Shown here one piece after another: positions 51,926-61,504 of a stretch of 64,000 nucleotides of DNA (positions within the stretch are counted from its first letter, which is position 1; every line of letters begins with the position of its first letter). This DNA comes from Pseudoramibacter alactolyticus (GTDB lineage: Bacteria > Bacillota > Clostridia > Eubacteriales > Eubacteriaceae), in the NCBI RefSeq assembly GCF_050908235.1, contig NZ_CP194340.1, one strand, 5' to 3'. The position numbers and the translations under genes were made by a program. The notes beneath the pieces are model-generated. The model had not been told where the DNA came from and searched no databases. It was given only the letters and a program-made list of their open reading frames with translations.

Positions 51926-54880
51926 TCAACTGCAGCCGGTGGTCGTTCCGCAATCCAGACAAACCTTGCACGTCCCGTTGCGAACCAAGCGGTCAGAGCC
52001 GCAACTTGAACAGATTTCACCGTACACATGCTCCAGTGATTCATCATCCAAATCAATCGGTGCTTCCGCAATCTGCGCCACCTGCGCCATTTCGATTTGG
52101 TGCGGCTGGCTTTCGGAGCGCTTATAATGATGCGCCGGCTTCACCTGGCAGCGGGAATAATCCCCGCATTCGATGTCAATAATTTTCGAGATCAAATCCG
52201 ATATCGAACTCGCATTTTTGATATACGGATGGCGAGACACGAACCCCGAAGGCTCATACTTCTGGCCGCGGAGCATCGTCGCGATATCCTGAGGCGAAAT
52301 GCCGTATTGCAACATGTGCGAAATCGATTTGGATAACGAAGCCAATAATCCTTTGATCACCGTGCCCTCCCGATCGGTCGAAACAAAAAGTTCCGAAATG
52401 CGATCGTCATCATAAAACGAAATGGTAATATAAAGCTCGATGTCGCCAATTTTGGCTGTATGCGTGCGGCTGTTGCGAATGCCCCGCGGCTTTCTACGCT
52501 CCGGCACGCCGATTTCCCGCTGCTTGGCATAAGCAAGCAGTTCCTGATAGGTCAGGTCTTCAAGGTCGCGGTCACCCTGGCTGTCACTGCCGCTCGACAG
52601 CGGCTGTGCCGCCTTGCAGCCGTCGCGGTAGGTGGCAATCGCCTTGGCGCCGGTGCGGTATGCCAGCAAATGGATATCGGCAATATCCTGCACCGTGGCC
52701 GCATTGGGCAGATTGACCGTTTTGCTTACCGAGCCAGAAATCATCGGTGTGATAGAACTGACCATCAGCACATGGCCTTCCGGGCGGATGGTATTAGCCG
52801 TGTCAAAAATCGGCAGATGCTCTTTTTTAATATGCGGAGCATCTTCAAGCCCCTGGTGCAACGTCATGCCGTTTTCATCCTTTTCGAGCATGTAGGCCAT
52901 GACGTCTTGAATCTGGGGCTTAGTATAACCCAAATTTTTCAACGCCATTTCCATCACCGGATTGACGATTTCAATCGATCCGCCGCCAACCAACTTCTTA
53001 AAAACCACATGGCTGTAAAAGGGTTCGATGGATGTCGCACCACAGTCCATCGCAAAGGAAATGGTCCCCGTCGGGGCAATCACAGACACCTGCGCATTGC
53101 GATACCCATAGACTTCGCCATAGTCAAGAGCTTCCTGCCAGGCATCCTTGATGCGCATCGACAGATTTTTAAAGCCCATGCGCTTTAAAATCGGGTGATC
53201 AATAATATAAGGATCGTAATCCAATCCCTCAAAAGCATCGGTCAAGGTACCGGCAATTCGGGCATGATTGCGCATCACCCGCATCATATAGGGCTCGTTG
53301 ATCTTGTAACATTCAAAGGCCCCGACTTTGCTCGCCATCAGTGCCGAAACAAAATAGGAATGGCCGGTCATCAGTCCGGCAAGAGCCGCCGTCAGATTGC
53401 GCGCTTCATCTGAATCGTAGGGATAGCCCAACGCCAGAATCAAAGAAGCGGTGTTGGCAATGCCAAGCCCCGTCGTCCGAAATTTATAACTCTTCTCCGC
53501 CACGTCTTCTGTGGGAAACTGCCCCCAATAAATGGAAGCTTCCAAAACCAACTGAATGAGTCCTGCCAAATGGCTGAAGCGTTCGATGTCAATCTTTTTC
53601 GTTTTTGGATCAAAAAAGCGAAAAATATTAATAGATGCAAGATTGCATGCCGTATCGTCGAGAAAAGCGTATTCCGAGCAGGGATTCGTCGCGTTGATAC
53701 GGTTGTGCTTCGCCCCGACGTCTCCGTCTTCCCCCGCCGGACAGGTGTGCCAATTATTAAAGATGTTGTCAAACTGAAGTCCGGGATCTGCACATGCCCA
53801 AGCCGCTTCATTGATTTCATCCCACAATTTGCTCACTTTGATTTTACGATCGACCTTGTGATCTTTTCGGCCCGTCAAGGTGATTGTGGCTTCCGGATCT
53901 TCATCCAAATGCATCACTTTATCCATAAATTCACGGTCAACACGTACCGAATTATTCGCATTTTGACCGGCAACCGTCTGGTAGGCTTCGCCATCCATGC
54001 CCATGTCGTAGCCCATTTTCCCCAGTGCGCGCACTTTTTCTTCTTCTTTGACTTTCCAATTGATGTAATCTTCAATCTCTGGGTGATCAACATCAACGAT
54101 CACCATCTTTGCCGCGCGGCGGGTTGTTCCGCCGGATTTGATCGCGCCAGCATTCCGATCGAGCCCTTGCAGAAAGCTCATCATCCCGGAGGATTTCCCT
54201 CCGGAAGACAAAGCTTCATTTTCTCCCCGCAGGGGTGAAAAATTCGTGCCGACACCGGAGCCGCCTTTAAATAATTTCGTTTCTGAAACGTAATGGTCCG
54301 ATATGGAACGATGTCCCAAAAGCTGATCCTTGATCGACAGAATAAAACACGCCGATGCCTGCGTTCTTGTGTAACGATCTCGAGATTCTACCACTTTTTT
54401 CAAGGCCGGATCATAATAATAAAGGGCATCCGATTCCGCACCGATGTGATAATTGCGTTCAATGCCGGTGTTAAACCACTGGGGTGAATTAGGCGCCCAC
54501 ATTTGTGCCAACAATGCAAAAACCAGTTCATCGTAAAATGTCTGCCATTGATCGTTCGTCTCGATCAAGCCTTCTTCTTTAAGCGCATCCGCCCAAAATC
54601 CCACCATGCGATCCGTGACCTGGCGCATCGAATATTCATAACCGCGTCCGGGTACACCACTTTTACGAAAATATTTACTGGCAATGATGTTGCAGGCGTT
54701 TTGAGAATAATTGGCTGGAAACTCCAAATCATTCATTTCCAACAGGGTTTCCCCCGTTCGATAATTGGTCATCACCACGTCAACCGTTTGCCATTCAAAC
54801 AAGTCGTAAACCGTTTTGGTGCCATTCGCCAAATCACCTGTAAAATGACGCATAAATAAATCCGAAATTTGTTTCACCAT
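51926..54880 (-). CDS. nrdJ: Vitamin B12-dependent (class II) ribonucleotide reductase NrdJ
   Basis: NrdJ reduces ribonucleotides with adenosylcobalamin. The 984-residue protein has NSPQWFNTG, GGTTRRAAKMVIVDVDHP, the active-site NPCSEYAFLDDTACNLASIN, and APTGTISFAMDCGATSIEP. The C-terminus is a zinc-finger-like CSSCGSD...CKVCLDCG. ATG follows GGGAG. It is monocistronic, with a promoter, a candidate NrdR box and a leader of about 120 bases. Confidence 0.96.
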   Translation of the reverse strand: MVKQISDLFMRHFTGDLANGTKTVYDLFEWQTVDVVMTNYRTGETLLEMNDLEFPANYSQNACNIIASKYFRKSGVPGRGYEYSMRQVTDRMVGFWADALKEEGLIETNDQWQTFYDELVFALLAQMWAPNSPQWFNTGIERNYHIGAESDALYYYDPALKKVVESRDRYTRTQASACFILSIKDQLLGHRSISDHYVSETKLFKGGSGVGTNFSPLRGENEALSSGGKSSGMMSFLQGLDRNAGAIKSGGTTRRAAKMVIVDVDHPEIEDYINWKVKEEEKVRALGKMGYDMGMDGEAYQTVAGQNANNSVRVDREFMDKVMHLDEDPEATITLTGRKDHKVDRKIKVSKLWDEINEAAWACADPGLQFDNIFNNWHTCPAGEDGDVGAKHNRINATNPCSEYAFLDDTACNLASINIFRFFDPKTKKIDIERFSHLAGLIQLVLEASIYWGQFPTEDVAEKSYKFRTTGLGIANTASLILALGYPYDSDEARNLTAALAGLMTGHSYFVSALMASKVGAFECYKINEPYMMRVMRNHARIAGTLTDAFEGLDYDPYIIDHPILKRMGFKNLSMRIKDAWQEALDYGEVYGYRNAQVSVIAPTGTISFAMDCGATSIEPFYSHVVFKKLVGGGSIEIVNPVMEMALKNLGYTKPQIQDVMAYMLEKDENGMTLHQGLEDAPHIKKEHLPIFDTANTIRPEGHVLMVSSITPMISGSVSKTVNLPNAATVQDIADIHLLAYRTGAKAIATYRDGCKAAQPLSSGSDSQGDRDLEDLTYQELLAYAKQREIGVPERRKPRGIRNSRTHTAKIGDIELYITISFYDDDRISELFVSTDREGTVIKGLLASLSKSISHMLQYGISPQDIATMLRGQKYEPSGFVSRHPYIKNASSISDLISKIIDIECGDYSRCQVKPAHHYKRSESQPHQIEMAQVAQIAEAPIDLDDESLEHVYGEICSSCGSDRLVRNGTCKVCLDCGTTTGCS

Positions 54881-54975
54881 TGTCTCCCTGTCTTTTATCC
54901 TTTAAATTTCTCTTGCCTCAACAATAGATTATCTTATTTTTTATTTGCCTAAAATTGTATATTTCAGTTTATAAA

Positions 54976-54991
54976 ACACAATATCTTGTTG
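54976..54991 (-). promoter_or_regulatory. Candidate NrdR box at the nrdJ promoter
   Basis: The plus strand reads ACACAATATCTTGTTG, 14 of 16 positions of the NrdR consensus as I recall it. It lies just downstream of the -10 element, where binding would block transcription. A weaker ATATCT-centred match at 54999-55014 overlaps the -10. Confidence 0.5.
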
Positions 54992-55005
54992 TTGAAAGCT
55001 TCTAT

Positions 55006-55034
55006 ATCTTATCACGGAAAGCGATTGATGTAAA
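55006..55034 (-). promoter_or_regulatory. Promoter of nrdJ
   Basis: On the minus strand TTTACA (55034-55029), 17 bases, TAAGAT (55011-55006). Confidence 0.65.
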
Positions 55035-55110
55035 TCACCAAAAAATATTCTCATTAAAATCTCAAACATTATAATCCGTCCACGTGTCAAACGTATGGTT
55101 TTCAGCATAT

Positions 55111-55136
55111 AAAAAGGCGCCGAGATTGGCGCCTTT
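55111..55136 (-). terminator. Terminator of the cytidylate-kinase-like gene
   Basis: Perfect AAAGGCGCC/GGCGCCTTT arms with a 6-base loop are followed on the minus strand by TTTTTATATG, 19 bases after the stop. Confidence 0.85.
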
Positions 55137-55154
55137 ATAAAAGTAATTATCATG

Positions 55155-55754
55155 CTACATTGTTTCATAAACTTCTGTCAAAATGCCAATAATATCTTGC
55201 ATCGAAAAAATGGAACTGTCGAGTGACAGATCATAATTTCGCAAATCGTTCCAATTGCGATCTGTGTAAAAATTATAATATAGCCGGCGTCGCTTATCGA
55301 CTTTTTTGATGACGCTTCGAGCTTTTTTTTCATCCAGATTATCGCGGTTCATCACCACGCTCAAACGATAATTGAGGGGTGCATAGACGAAAACATGGCG
55401 ACTGTCAATTTTATCTTTTAACACGTAATCCGAACATCGGCCGACAATAATACAGTTTTCTGATTCAGCCACATCGCGAATCACCGAAGCTTCTGCCTGA
55501 TAAAGCAAATCGTTAATGGGCTCGACTGTTGTGTAGCCGCTGCCAACCTGATACCCCACTGAAGAATAAATCCAAGGATTGGCGCGCGTTTCATCAATTT
55601 CTGCCAGATCCTCATCTGATAACTTACTTTTTTTAGCTGCCATCTCAATGAGTTCTTTATCATAAAACTGGATGCCAAGCGCTTCTGACAATTCCCGAGC
55701 AATTGCGCGGCCATTACTGCCGAATTCCCTTCCGATTGTTATGACTTTACCCAT
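55155..55754 (-). CDS. Cytidylate-kinase-like protein
   Basis: This 199-residue protein belongs to the cytidylate_kin2 group (PF13189): VITIGREFGSNGRAIARELSEALG carries a P-loop-like G-S-N-G-R, then IQFYDKELIEMAAKKS, IIVGRCSDYVL and DKRRRLYYNFYTDRNW. True Cmk enzymes have GPAGAGKS instead, so the substrate here is uncertain. It is divergent from trpEG. Confidence 0.82.
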   Translation of the reverse strand: MGKVITIGREFGSNGRAIARELSEALGIQFYDKELIEMAAKKSKLSDEDLAEIDETRANPWIYSSVGYQVGSGYTTVEPINDLLYQAEASVIRDVAESENCIIVGRCSDYVLKDKIDSRHVFVYAPLNYRLSVVMNRDNLDEKKARSVIKKVDKRRRLYYNFYTDRNWNDLRNYDLSLDSSIFSMQDIIGILTEVYETM

Positions 55755-55850
55755 AATGCCGCCTCCTATCTACTAATTTTAAATTATTATAACACAATTC
55801 GTAAACTTTTTCATTAATGACTTTTCTTTATTATGTTCTACTGAAAAAAC

Positions 55851-55879
55851 TTGACATTTATTTTCGAAAGGTCTACTGT
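55851..55879 (+). promoter_or_regulatory. Promoter of trpEG
   Basis: TTGACA (55851-55856), 17 bases, TACTGT (55874-55879); a perfect -35 with a weak -10, just before the T-box leader. Confidence 0.6.
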
Positions 55880-55885
55880 AATCGT

Positions 55886-56174
55886 AAATAAACTGACGAT
55901 CAGGAGCAAGTAAGAGCGCGCGTGCATGACAGAGATCTGCCGGCTGGTGTAAGGCAGAATGTGAAGCGTTTCCCAATGGACCTGTGAGGGTTATCTGAAG
56001 CGATATTATCGTTGTAAGATGAACGGGCTTCCCGCCGTTATCACGGGAAAGCGTGTGTTGGCACGCTGCTGAGCGGGTATTTTTGAATACCAATTTGGGT
56101 GGCACCGCAGAAGCTGATTTTTGATTCTCTGAGCTTTTGTCCCTTGTAAAATATTGGAACAAAGGCTTTTTTCT
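55886..56174 (+). promoter_or_regulatory. T-box riboswitch, tryptophan specifier
   Basis: The leader has stem I with the AGAGA bulge region (55931 on), and a specifier UGG followed by A at 55977-55979. The T-box bulge TGGGTGGCACCGCAG follows at about 56096-56110. Then comes a terminator hairpin (GAGCTTTTGTCCC pairing GGAACAAAGGCTT) and six T ending near 56172. Uncharged tRNA-Trp would pair with UGG and its acceptor end with the T-box to prevent termination, raising trpEG when tryptophan is scarce. Confidence 0.92.
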
Positions 56175-56215
56175 TTGTCCAAAATCAACATTTATGAAAG
56201 AGAGGCTTCATCCCG

Positions 56216-57682
56216 ATGATTCCCAGTGTTGAACAAATCAAAAAATTATCGCAGGAATACACCACCATTCCTCTATGCTGTGAAATTTATGCCGATATTA
56301 TTACGCCCATCACCCTGCTGCGCCGCATTCAGGCTCAGTCCCAACACTTTTTTCTTCTCGAAAGCGTAGAAGGCGGCGAGGCCTGGGGGCGCTATTCCTT
56401 CTTAGGCTTTGATCCGAAAATACGCATCCAATTAAAAAACCACCAAGTTACAGTTGAAAATTATGCCAAGCGAGAGGTGCATTCGGAAACGACAACGGAT
56501 CCCATCGCGGCCGTTCGCCAGATCCTCGCCGCGCACCGATCCCCGCGCATTGAAGGTTTGCCGCCTTTTACCGGTGGTTTCGTTGGCTACTTTGCTTACG
56601 CCATGATCGGCTATAGCGAACCGACGATTCAAATCAAAAACAGCGCCTGGAATGATTACGATCTTCTGTTTTTTAACAAAATCATCGCCTACGATCATTT
56701 AAAGCAAAAAATACAGCTGATTGTCAACATGGAAACCGAAAATATCATGGCTGCCTATGGCCAAGCTTGTGCCGAAATCGAAAAGATGAAAAAATTGGTC
56801 TGCGATGTGTCGCCCCTGCCCAAAGCGCATCCCGACCGTCACGTTCATTTTGAGTGTCCCGTTTCCGAGGCCAATTATGCGCAGATGGTCGAGCAGACCA
56901 AAGCGTTGATTCGAGACGGCGATATTTTTCAGGCCGTTCAAAGCCGGCCCTTTTCAAGTTCTTATCGCGGCAGCTTACTCAGCGCCTATCGCGTGTTGCG
57001 CACGACCAATCCTTCGCCTTATATGGTTTTCATGAGCATCGATGATGACGAAATTATCTGCTCGTCTCCCGAAACCCTGGTCCGGCTTCAAAACGGCCAT
57101 TTAACAACCTTCCCCGTCGCCGGCTCGCGCCCCCGGGGCAAAACCCAAACAGAGGATTTCGCCCTTGAAAAGGAACTGCTGAGCGACGAGAAAGAACTGT
57201 CTGAACACAACATGCTTGTCGATCTTGGCCGCAACGATATCGGCCGCATCGCTAAAATCAACTCGGTGATGGTTACCAAATACATGATGATCCACCGCTA
57301 TTCCAAAATCATGCACATCTGCTCCCAGGTGGAGGGCGATCTGCGAGAGGATCTTGATGCCTGCGATGCCATTTTGTCCGTTTTGCCCGCCGGCACTTTA
57401 TCCGGTGCGCCGAAAATTCGTGCCTGCGAAATCATCGAGGCTTTCGAAAAGACGCCCCGCGGTATTTACGGCGGCGCACTGGGTTATCTGGATTTCACCG
57501 GCAACATGGACACTTGCATCGCCATTCGCATGGCGTCCAAGAAAAACGATGTGGTCACGGTCCAAGCCGGCGGCGGCATCGTCGCCGATTCTATACCGCA
57601 TAATGAATTTATGGAAAGTGCCAATAAAGCCAGGGCCGTCATTGACGCCATTGAACATGCCTGGGAGGTTGACCAACAATGA
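56216..57682 (+). CDS. trpE: Anthranilate synthase component I TrpE
   Basis: TrpE makes anthranilate from chorismate and ammonia. The 488-residue protein has the N-terminal LLES (FFLLESVEGGEAWGRYSFLG), associated with tryptophan feedback inhibition, and the chorismate-binding core: ETLVRLQNGHLTTFPVAGSRPRG, LVDLGRNDIGR, GTLSGAPKIRACEII and the final AGGGIVADS. The Trp T-box and the LLES element favour TrpE over the closely related PabB. It overlaps trpG by four bases. Confidence 0.95.
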   Translation: MIPSVEQIKKLSQEYTTIPLCCEIYADIITPITLLRRIQAQSQHFFLLESVEGGEAWGRYSFLGFDPKIRIQLKNHQVTVENYAKREVHSETTTDPIAAVRQILAAHRSPRIEGLPPFTGGFVGYFAYAMIGYSEPTIQIKNSAWNDYDLLFFNKIIAYDHLKQKIQLIVNMETENIMAAYGQACAEIEKMKKLVCDVSPLPKAHPDRHVHFECPVSEANYAQMVEQTKALIRDGDIFQAVQSRPFSSSYRGSLLSAYRVLRTTNPSPYMVFMSIDDDEIICSSPETLVRLQNGHLTTFPVAGSRPRGKTQTEDFALEKELLSDEKELSEHNMLVDLGRNDIGRIAKINSVMVTKYMMIHRYSKIMHICSQVEGDLREDLDACDAILSVLPAGTLSGAPKIRACEIIEAFEKTPRGIYGGALGYLDFTGNMDTCIAIRMASKKNDVVTVQAGGGIVADSIPHNEFMESANKARAVIDAIEHAWEVDQQ

Positions 57683-58242
57683 TTTTACTCATTGATAACT
57701 ATGATTCTTTTTCCTATAATGTGTACCAGCAAATCGCAGCTTTAAATAAGGATATTATCGTTTATCGCAACGATGCCATAACACCCGACGTTATTGAACA
57801 GCTCGCACCAGCCAAAATCGTGCTGTCCCCGGGACCCAAATATCCGTCGGATGCCGGCATCTGCGAAGCTGTCATTCGCCGGTTCGGTCCGCGAATTCCC
57901 ATTCTGGGCATTTGTCTCGGACATCAGGCCATCTGCGAGGTCTATGGCGCGACCATCCGTCACGCCAAACAGCTCATGCACGGGAAACAAAGTACGATTC
58001 AGATACAGGCCCGCGATCCTTTGTTCGTCGGTCTATCAAACACCATTAAGGTAGCTCGATATCATTCGCTTATCGCAGATCATTTGCCGGAAATACTTAT
58101 CGTCACCGCTACCGATGATCTGGGGGAAGTGATGGCCGTCCGCCATCGGGAGTATCCCGTTTTTGGCGTCCAATTTCATCCGGAATCCATTTTAACGCCA
58201 GATGGCAGCACCATTATGGAAAATTTCATTTGCAAACTTTAA
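57679..58242 (+). CDS. trpG: Anthranilate synthase component II TrpG (glutamine amidotransferase)
   Basis: TrpG supplies ammonia from glutamine. The 187-residue class I amidotransferase has LLIDNYDSFSYNV, LSPGPKYPSDAG, the nucleophile Cys in GICLGHQAI, and FGVQFHPESI with the catalytic His and Glu. It starts within the trpE stop (ATGA). No further trp genes follow. Confidence 0.94.
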   Translation: MILLIDNYDSFSYNVYQQIAALNKDIIVYRNDAITPDVIEQLAPAKIVLSPGPKYPSDAGICEAVIRRFGPRIPILGICLGHQAICEVYGATIRHAKQLMHGKQSTIQIQARDPLFVGLSNTIKVARYHSLIADHLPEILIVTATDDLGEVMAVRHREYPVFGVQFHPESILTPDGSTIMENFICKL

Positions 58243-58246
58243 ACAC

Positions 58247-58277
58247 AAAAAAGGCAACTGCAAACAGCTGCCTTTTT
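58247..58277. terminator. Bidirectional terminator between trpG and prfA
   Basis: AAAAAGGCAACTG and CAGCTGCCTTTTT arms with a 4-base loop; T runs on both strands. The two flanking genes converge. Confidence 0.85.
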
Positions 58278-58288
58278 AATTGCGTGTT

Positions 58289-59359
58289 TTATCCGGCCTG
58301 TTCTAATTTTTTGGCTTGATCCGTCGTAATCAACGCATTGATCATTTCATCAATCTCTCCGTCGAGAAAAGCCTCCAGCTGATGCACGGTTTGCCCGATG
58401 CGGTGATCGGTAATGCGCCCCTGCGGAAAATTATAGGTCCGAATGCGTTCACTGCGGTCACCGGTCCCCACCTGGCTTTTGCGTTCTTCTGAAATCGCAC
58501 TTTGCTGCTTTTGCATTTCCAAATCGTACAACCGCGCTTTAAGCACCTTCATCGCCTTCGCCTTGTTTTTAATTTGGGACTTTTCATCCTGACAGGTTAC
58601 CACCAGACCGGAAGGAATATGCGTCAGGCGGACAGCCGAATCCGTCGTGTTGACACATTGTCCACCGTTGCCGGAGCTGCGATACACATCCACGCGAATA
58701 TCGTTGGGATTGAGATCCACCTCCACATCGTCTGCCTCCGGCAACACCGCCACCGTTGCCGTCGACGTATGAATACGCCCGCCGGATTCTGTTTCCGGCA
58801 CGCGCTGCACCCGATGAACGCCGCTTTCGTATTTCAGGCGGCTGTACGCTCCCTGTCCCTGAATCGCAAAGTTGATTTCCTTAATGCCGCCAAGATCCAG
58901 GATATTGGAGCTTAAAATTTCGATCTTCCAGCTCTGCCGCTCGGCATAGCGGGAGTACATCCGGAATAAATCGCCCGCAAACAACGCTGCCTCATCGCCG
59001 CCGGCTCCGGCGCGAATTTCCACAATAACATTGCGTTCATCATTGGGATCCTTTGGCAGGAGCAAGATCTTCAGTTCTTCTTCCAATGTTGCCAATTGTG
59101 CCGTTTGCTCGGCCAGCTCGTCTTCGCACATGGCCTTGAATTCAGGATCGATGGACTTATCGGCCAACATTTCCTTGCTGTCGGCGATCGCTTGATCCGC
59201 TTCCCGATAGGCTTTGTATTTTTGAATGATCGGCTCCATATGGGCATGCTCTTTCATCAAATCCTGCCATTTGGCCTGGTCGGCAATCACCGCCGGATCC
59301 GAAATTTCCTGATTTAACTTTTGATATTTTTCTTCTAAAAAATCCAATTTTTCTAACAT
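58289..59359 (-). CDS. prfA: Peptide chain release factor 1
   Basis: RF1 ends translation at UAA and UAG. The 356-residue protein has the anticodon-like PET motif (VQRVPETESGGRIHTS) and the hydrolytic GGQ loop (SSGNGGQCVNTTDSAVRLTHIPSG), here with Cys after GGQ. ATG 59359 follows AAAGGAG; a TTG further upstream in frame is less likely. It is the last gene of the uvrC-hprK-degV-prfA run. An N5-glutamine methyltransferase gene (prmC) is not adjacent. Confidence 0.96.
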   Translation of the reverse strand: MLEKLDFLEEKYQKLNQEISDPAVIADQAKWQDLMKEHAHMEPIIQKYKAYREADQAIADSKEMLADKSIDPEFKAMCEDELAEQTAQLATLEEELKILLLPKDPNDERNVIVEIRAGAGGDEAALFAGDLFRMYSRYAERQSWKIEILSSNILDLGGIKEINFAIQGQGAYSRLKYESGVHRVQRVPETESGGRIHTSTATVAVLPEADDVEVDLNPNDIRVDVYRSSGNGGQCVNTTDSAVRLTHIPSGLVVTCQDEKSQIKNKAKAMKVLKARLYDLEMQKQQSAISEERKSQVGTGDRSERIRTYNFPQGRITDHRIGQTVHQLEAFLDGEIDEMINALITTDQAKKLEQAG

Positions 59360-59505
59360 CTTGTTCTCCTTTTCGGTGAGCAAAACCTTGATCTTGCTTC
59401 ATTACATTGCACGTCTGCATTTTTTCTCCCATTGCCAGCGATTCTTCGAGAAATCAAATGCTTTTCTAAAATGAACGTGCATCCAACGACCAATTCGCAT
59501 CGCTG

Positions 59506-60372
59506 CTACAAAGGATTTTCATCAAAAAAGAAAACTGTCATCGAGCCGGGACCAATATGCGTTCCGATCACCGGTGCCAAGGTTGTCTGTTCAAAATTGG
59601 TATTGCCGGTTTTTTTCGTGATCATGGCCTGCAGCGCATCGACCAATGGCTGTTGAACCGCGTCTACAAAATATATTTTCTGATGCGCCAGATCATAAGT
59701 ATGTGTTTCCATATAAGACACAAATTTCTTCAGCAAGCGCTTTTCGCCCCGACATTTATCCGTGATCTGCAATTTGCCATCGCGATCCACCTCCATAAAA
59801 GGGTGAATCTTTAACGCATTGCCTAATACCGCCGACGTTTTACTCAGCCGACCGCCGCGATACACATAATCCAGATTGGTCACCGTAAAAATATGGTGAA
59901 TATGAGCGGTGCACCGCTGCGTCAGTGTGATCAATTCGTTCATTGAACGTCCTTTTTGCGCTTCAAGAGCCACCACATCCACAATCATCCCGAGGCCGCC
60001 GGTCACTGCCTTGGTATCAATCACGCGAATATCAGCATCCGGATAGCATTCACACACATCGTGACAGGCCAGCTGGGCCGTTTGAAAAGTTCCCGACAAT
60101 CCACTGGAAAAGCAAAGGTATAAAGCCGGCTGTTTTGCCTGGGCATGCCGCTCAAAACATTGGAAATAATCCATATAAGGAATCTGCGACGTTTTGTAAA
60201 TAACCCCTTCTGCCATCTGCCGGTAAATGGTTTCCGGCAAAATATCAATACCATCGCGGAAGATGATCTCCCCCTGGGTAACATACAGCGGCAATACTTC
60301 AACGTCATACGAACGCAGGCGCTCTACGGGCAGATCGCAGGCCGAATCTGTTATAATGTGAATTTTTTTCAT
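59506..60372 (-). CDS. DegV-family fatty-acid-binding protein
   Basis: DegV proteins bind a fatty acid and present it to fatty-acid kinase. The 288-residue protein has ITDSACDLP at the N-terminus, the loop YKTSQIPYMDYFQCFE, SSGLSGTFQTAQLA, and DTKAVTGGLGMIVDVVALEA. ATG 60372 follows AAAAGGA. It lies between hprK and prfA. Confidence 0.9.
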   Translation of the reverse strand: MKKIHIITDSACDLPVERLRSYDVEVLPLYVTQGEIIFRDGIDILPETIYRQMAEGVIYKTSQIPYMDYFQCFERHAQAKQPALYLCFSSGLSGTFQTAQLACHDVCECYPDADIRVIDTKAVTGGLGMIVDVVALEAQKGRSMNELITLTQRCTAHIHHIFTVTNLDYVYRGGRLSKTSAVLGNALKIHPFMEVDRDGKLQITDKCRGEKRLLKKFVSYMETHTYDLAHQKIYFVDAVQQPLVDALQAMITKKTGNTNFEQTTLAPVIGTHIGPGSMTVFFFDENPL

Positions 60373-60400
60373 ATTCATCCTTTTATCTAAACCATCCAGA

Positions 60401-61480
60401 TTACGAATGCTCTTCAGCGCTCTGTTTCTGCGCAAGCTTTTTCAAATCTGCTTGAAGATCCTCCGTTTTCTCACGCGCCTTTTCTTCAAGTTTCTGCATC
60501 GTCTCCCTTTCTTTTTGCCGCGCGGCTTCCCGTTCCTTTTTTTCGCCTTCTTTTTTGTTGTGTTTGGCAATATTATCGACAAAAATTTGTGCCGAGCGGT
60601 ATCCGGCGTCTTTTAATCGCGCATTAATGGCTGCTGTTTCAATAATTGCCGCTAAATTGCGTCCGCTGGAAACGGGAATGGTCACCAACGGCACCTCCAC
60701 ACCTAAAATATTCGTCGTTTGTTCATCCAAACCCAGCCGATCATAGGGCGAATGATCATCCCAATTTTCCAGGCGAATCACCAAATCGATATTGACTTCC
60801 CGCTTAACCGATTTCGCTCCGTAGAGCATACGGACATCGATGATGCCGATCCCGCGGACCTCCATATAATAGCGTAACATCTCCGGCGCTTCGCCAATGA
60901 GCTCATGTCCGTGATGACAGGTGATCTCTACAACGTCATCAGCCACAAAATTGCTGCCGCGCTTCAGCAGCTCCAAAGCTGTTTCACTTTTGCCGATGCC
61001 GCTGGCGCCCGTAATCACAACACCAACGCCGTGCACTTCTACCAATACCCCGTGAATACCCGTTTTAGGAGCCGTTATATCATCGATATAATCCACCAAA
61101 CGATAAACCAAGGAAGTCGTTTTTTCCTTGCTTCTCAACAACACACGATGATATTTAGCTGCCGCCTTCTCAAAGAGCGCCGCTTCCGGCAAATCCCAGC
61201 ACACAATCAAACACGGTATATCATAGCTGAACAAATCGTCAACACGTTTTTCTCGCAGCCTTGGGTCGAGCGATATCAAATACGATGTTTCAACCTTGCC
61301 AACCAATTGGATCCGGCTTTCATCGAAATATTCATAGTATCCGTGCAATTGCAGCCCGGGTCTGTTTGTCCCCGAATCCCATAAATCAAAGTCCTCACTT
61401 GGACTGTATAATTTTTCCAACTCCAGCGCTTTGCAAAACGCATCCACATTGATGGTGCATAATGGCTTTTTTTCACTCAT
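60401..61480 (-). CDS. hprK: HPr kinase/phosphorylase HprK
   Basis: HprK phosphorylates HPr on Ser46 and reverses it, the main switch of carbon catabolite control in Bacillota. The C-terminal kinase domain has the P-loop GASGIGKSETAL, DDVVEI and the family signature EVRGIGIIDVRMLYG, then DRLGLDEQTTNILG. The last 55 residues are an unusual highly charged helix (KKEGEKKEREAARQKERE and on). ATG 61480 is preferred; ATG 61501 is possible. It starts right after uvrC. Confidence 0.95.
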   Translation of the reverse strand: MSEKKPLCTINVDAFCKALELEKLYSPSEDFDLWDSGTNRPGLQLHGYYEYFDESRIQLVGKVETSYLISLDPRLREKRVDDLFSYDIPCLIVCWDLPEAALFEKAAAKYHRVLLRSKEKTTSLVYRLVDYIDDITAPKTGIHGVLVEVHGVGVVITGASGIGKSETALELLKRGSNFVADDVVEITCHHGHELIGEAPEMLRYYMEVRGIGIIDVRMLYGAKSVKREVNIDLVIRLENWDDHSPYDRLGLDEQTTNILGVEVPLVTIPVSSGRNLAAIIETAAINARLKDAGYRSAQIFVDNIAKHNKKEGEKKEREAARQKERETMQKLEEKAREKTEDLQADLKKLAQKQSAEEHS

Positions 61481-61504
61481 GTCACGCTTTCCCTTTCCCA
61501 TCGT

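Noticed and set aside
52460..53188. 242-codon plus-strand open frame inside nrdJ
   Set aside because: It is antisense to a clear, full-length nrdJ, has no family resemblance and follows from the codon composition of the real gene.
54881..55005. Cobalamin riboswitch in the nrdJ leader
   Set aside because: The leader is only about 120 AT-rich bases and lacks the B12-box sequence and the multi-stem layout.
56216..58242. pabB/pabA (aminodeoxychorismate synthase) instead of trpE/trpG
   Set aside because: The UGG-specific T-box and the N-terminal LLES element point to tryptophan synthesis.
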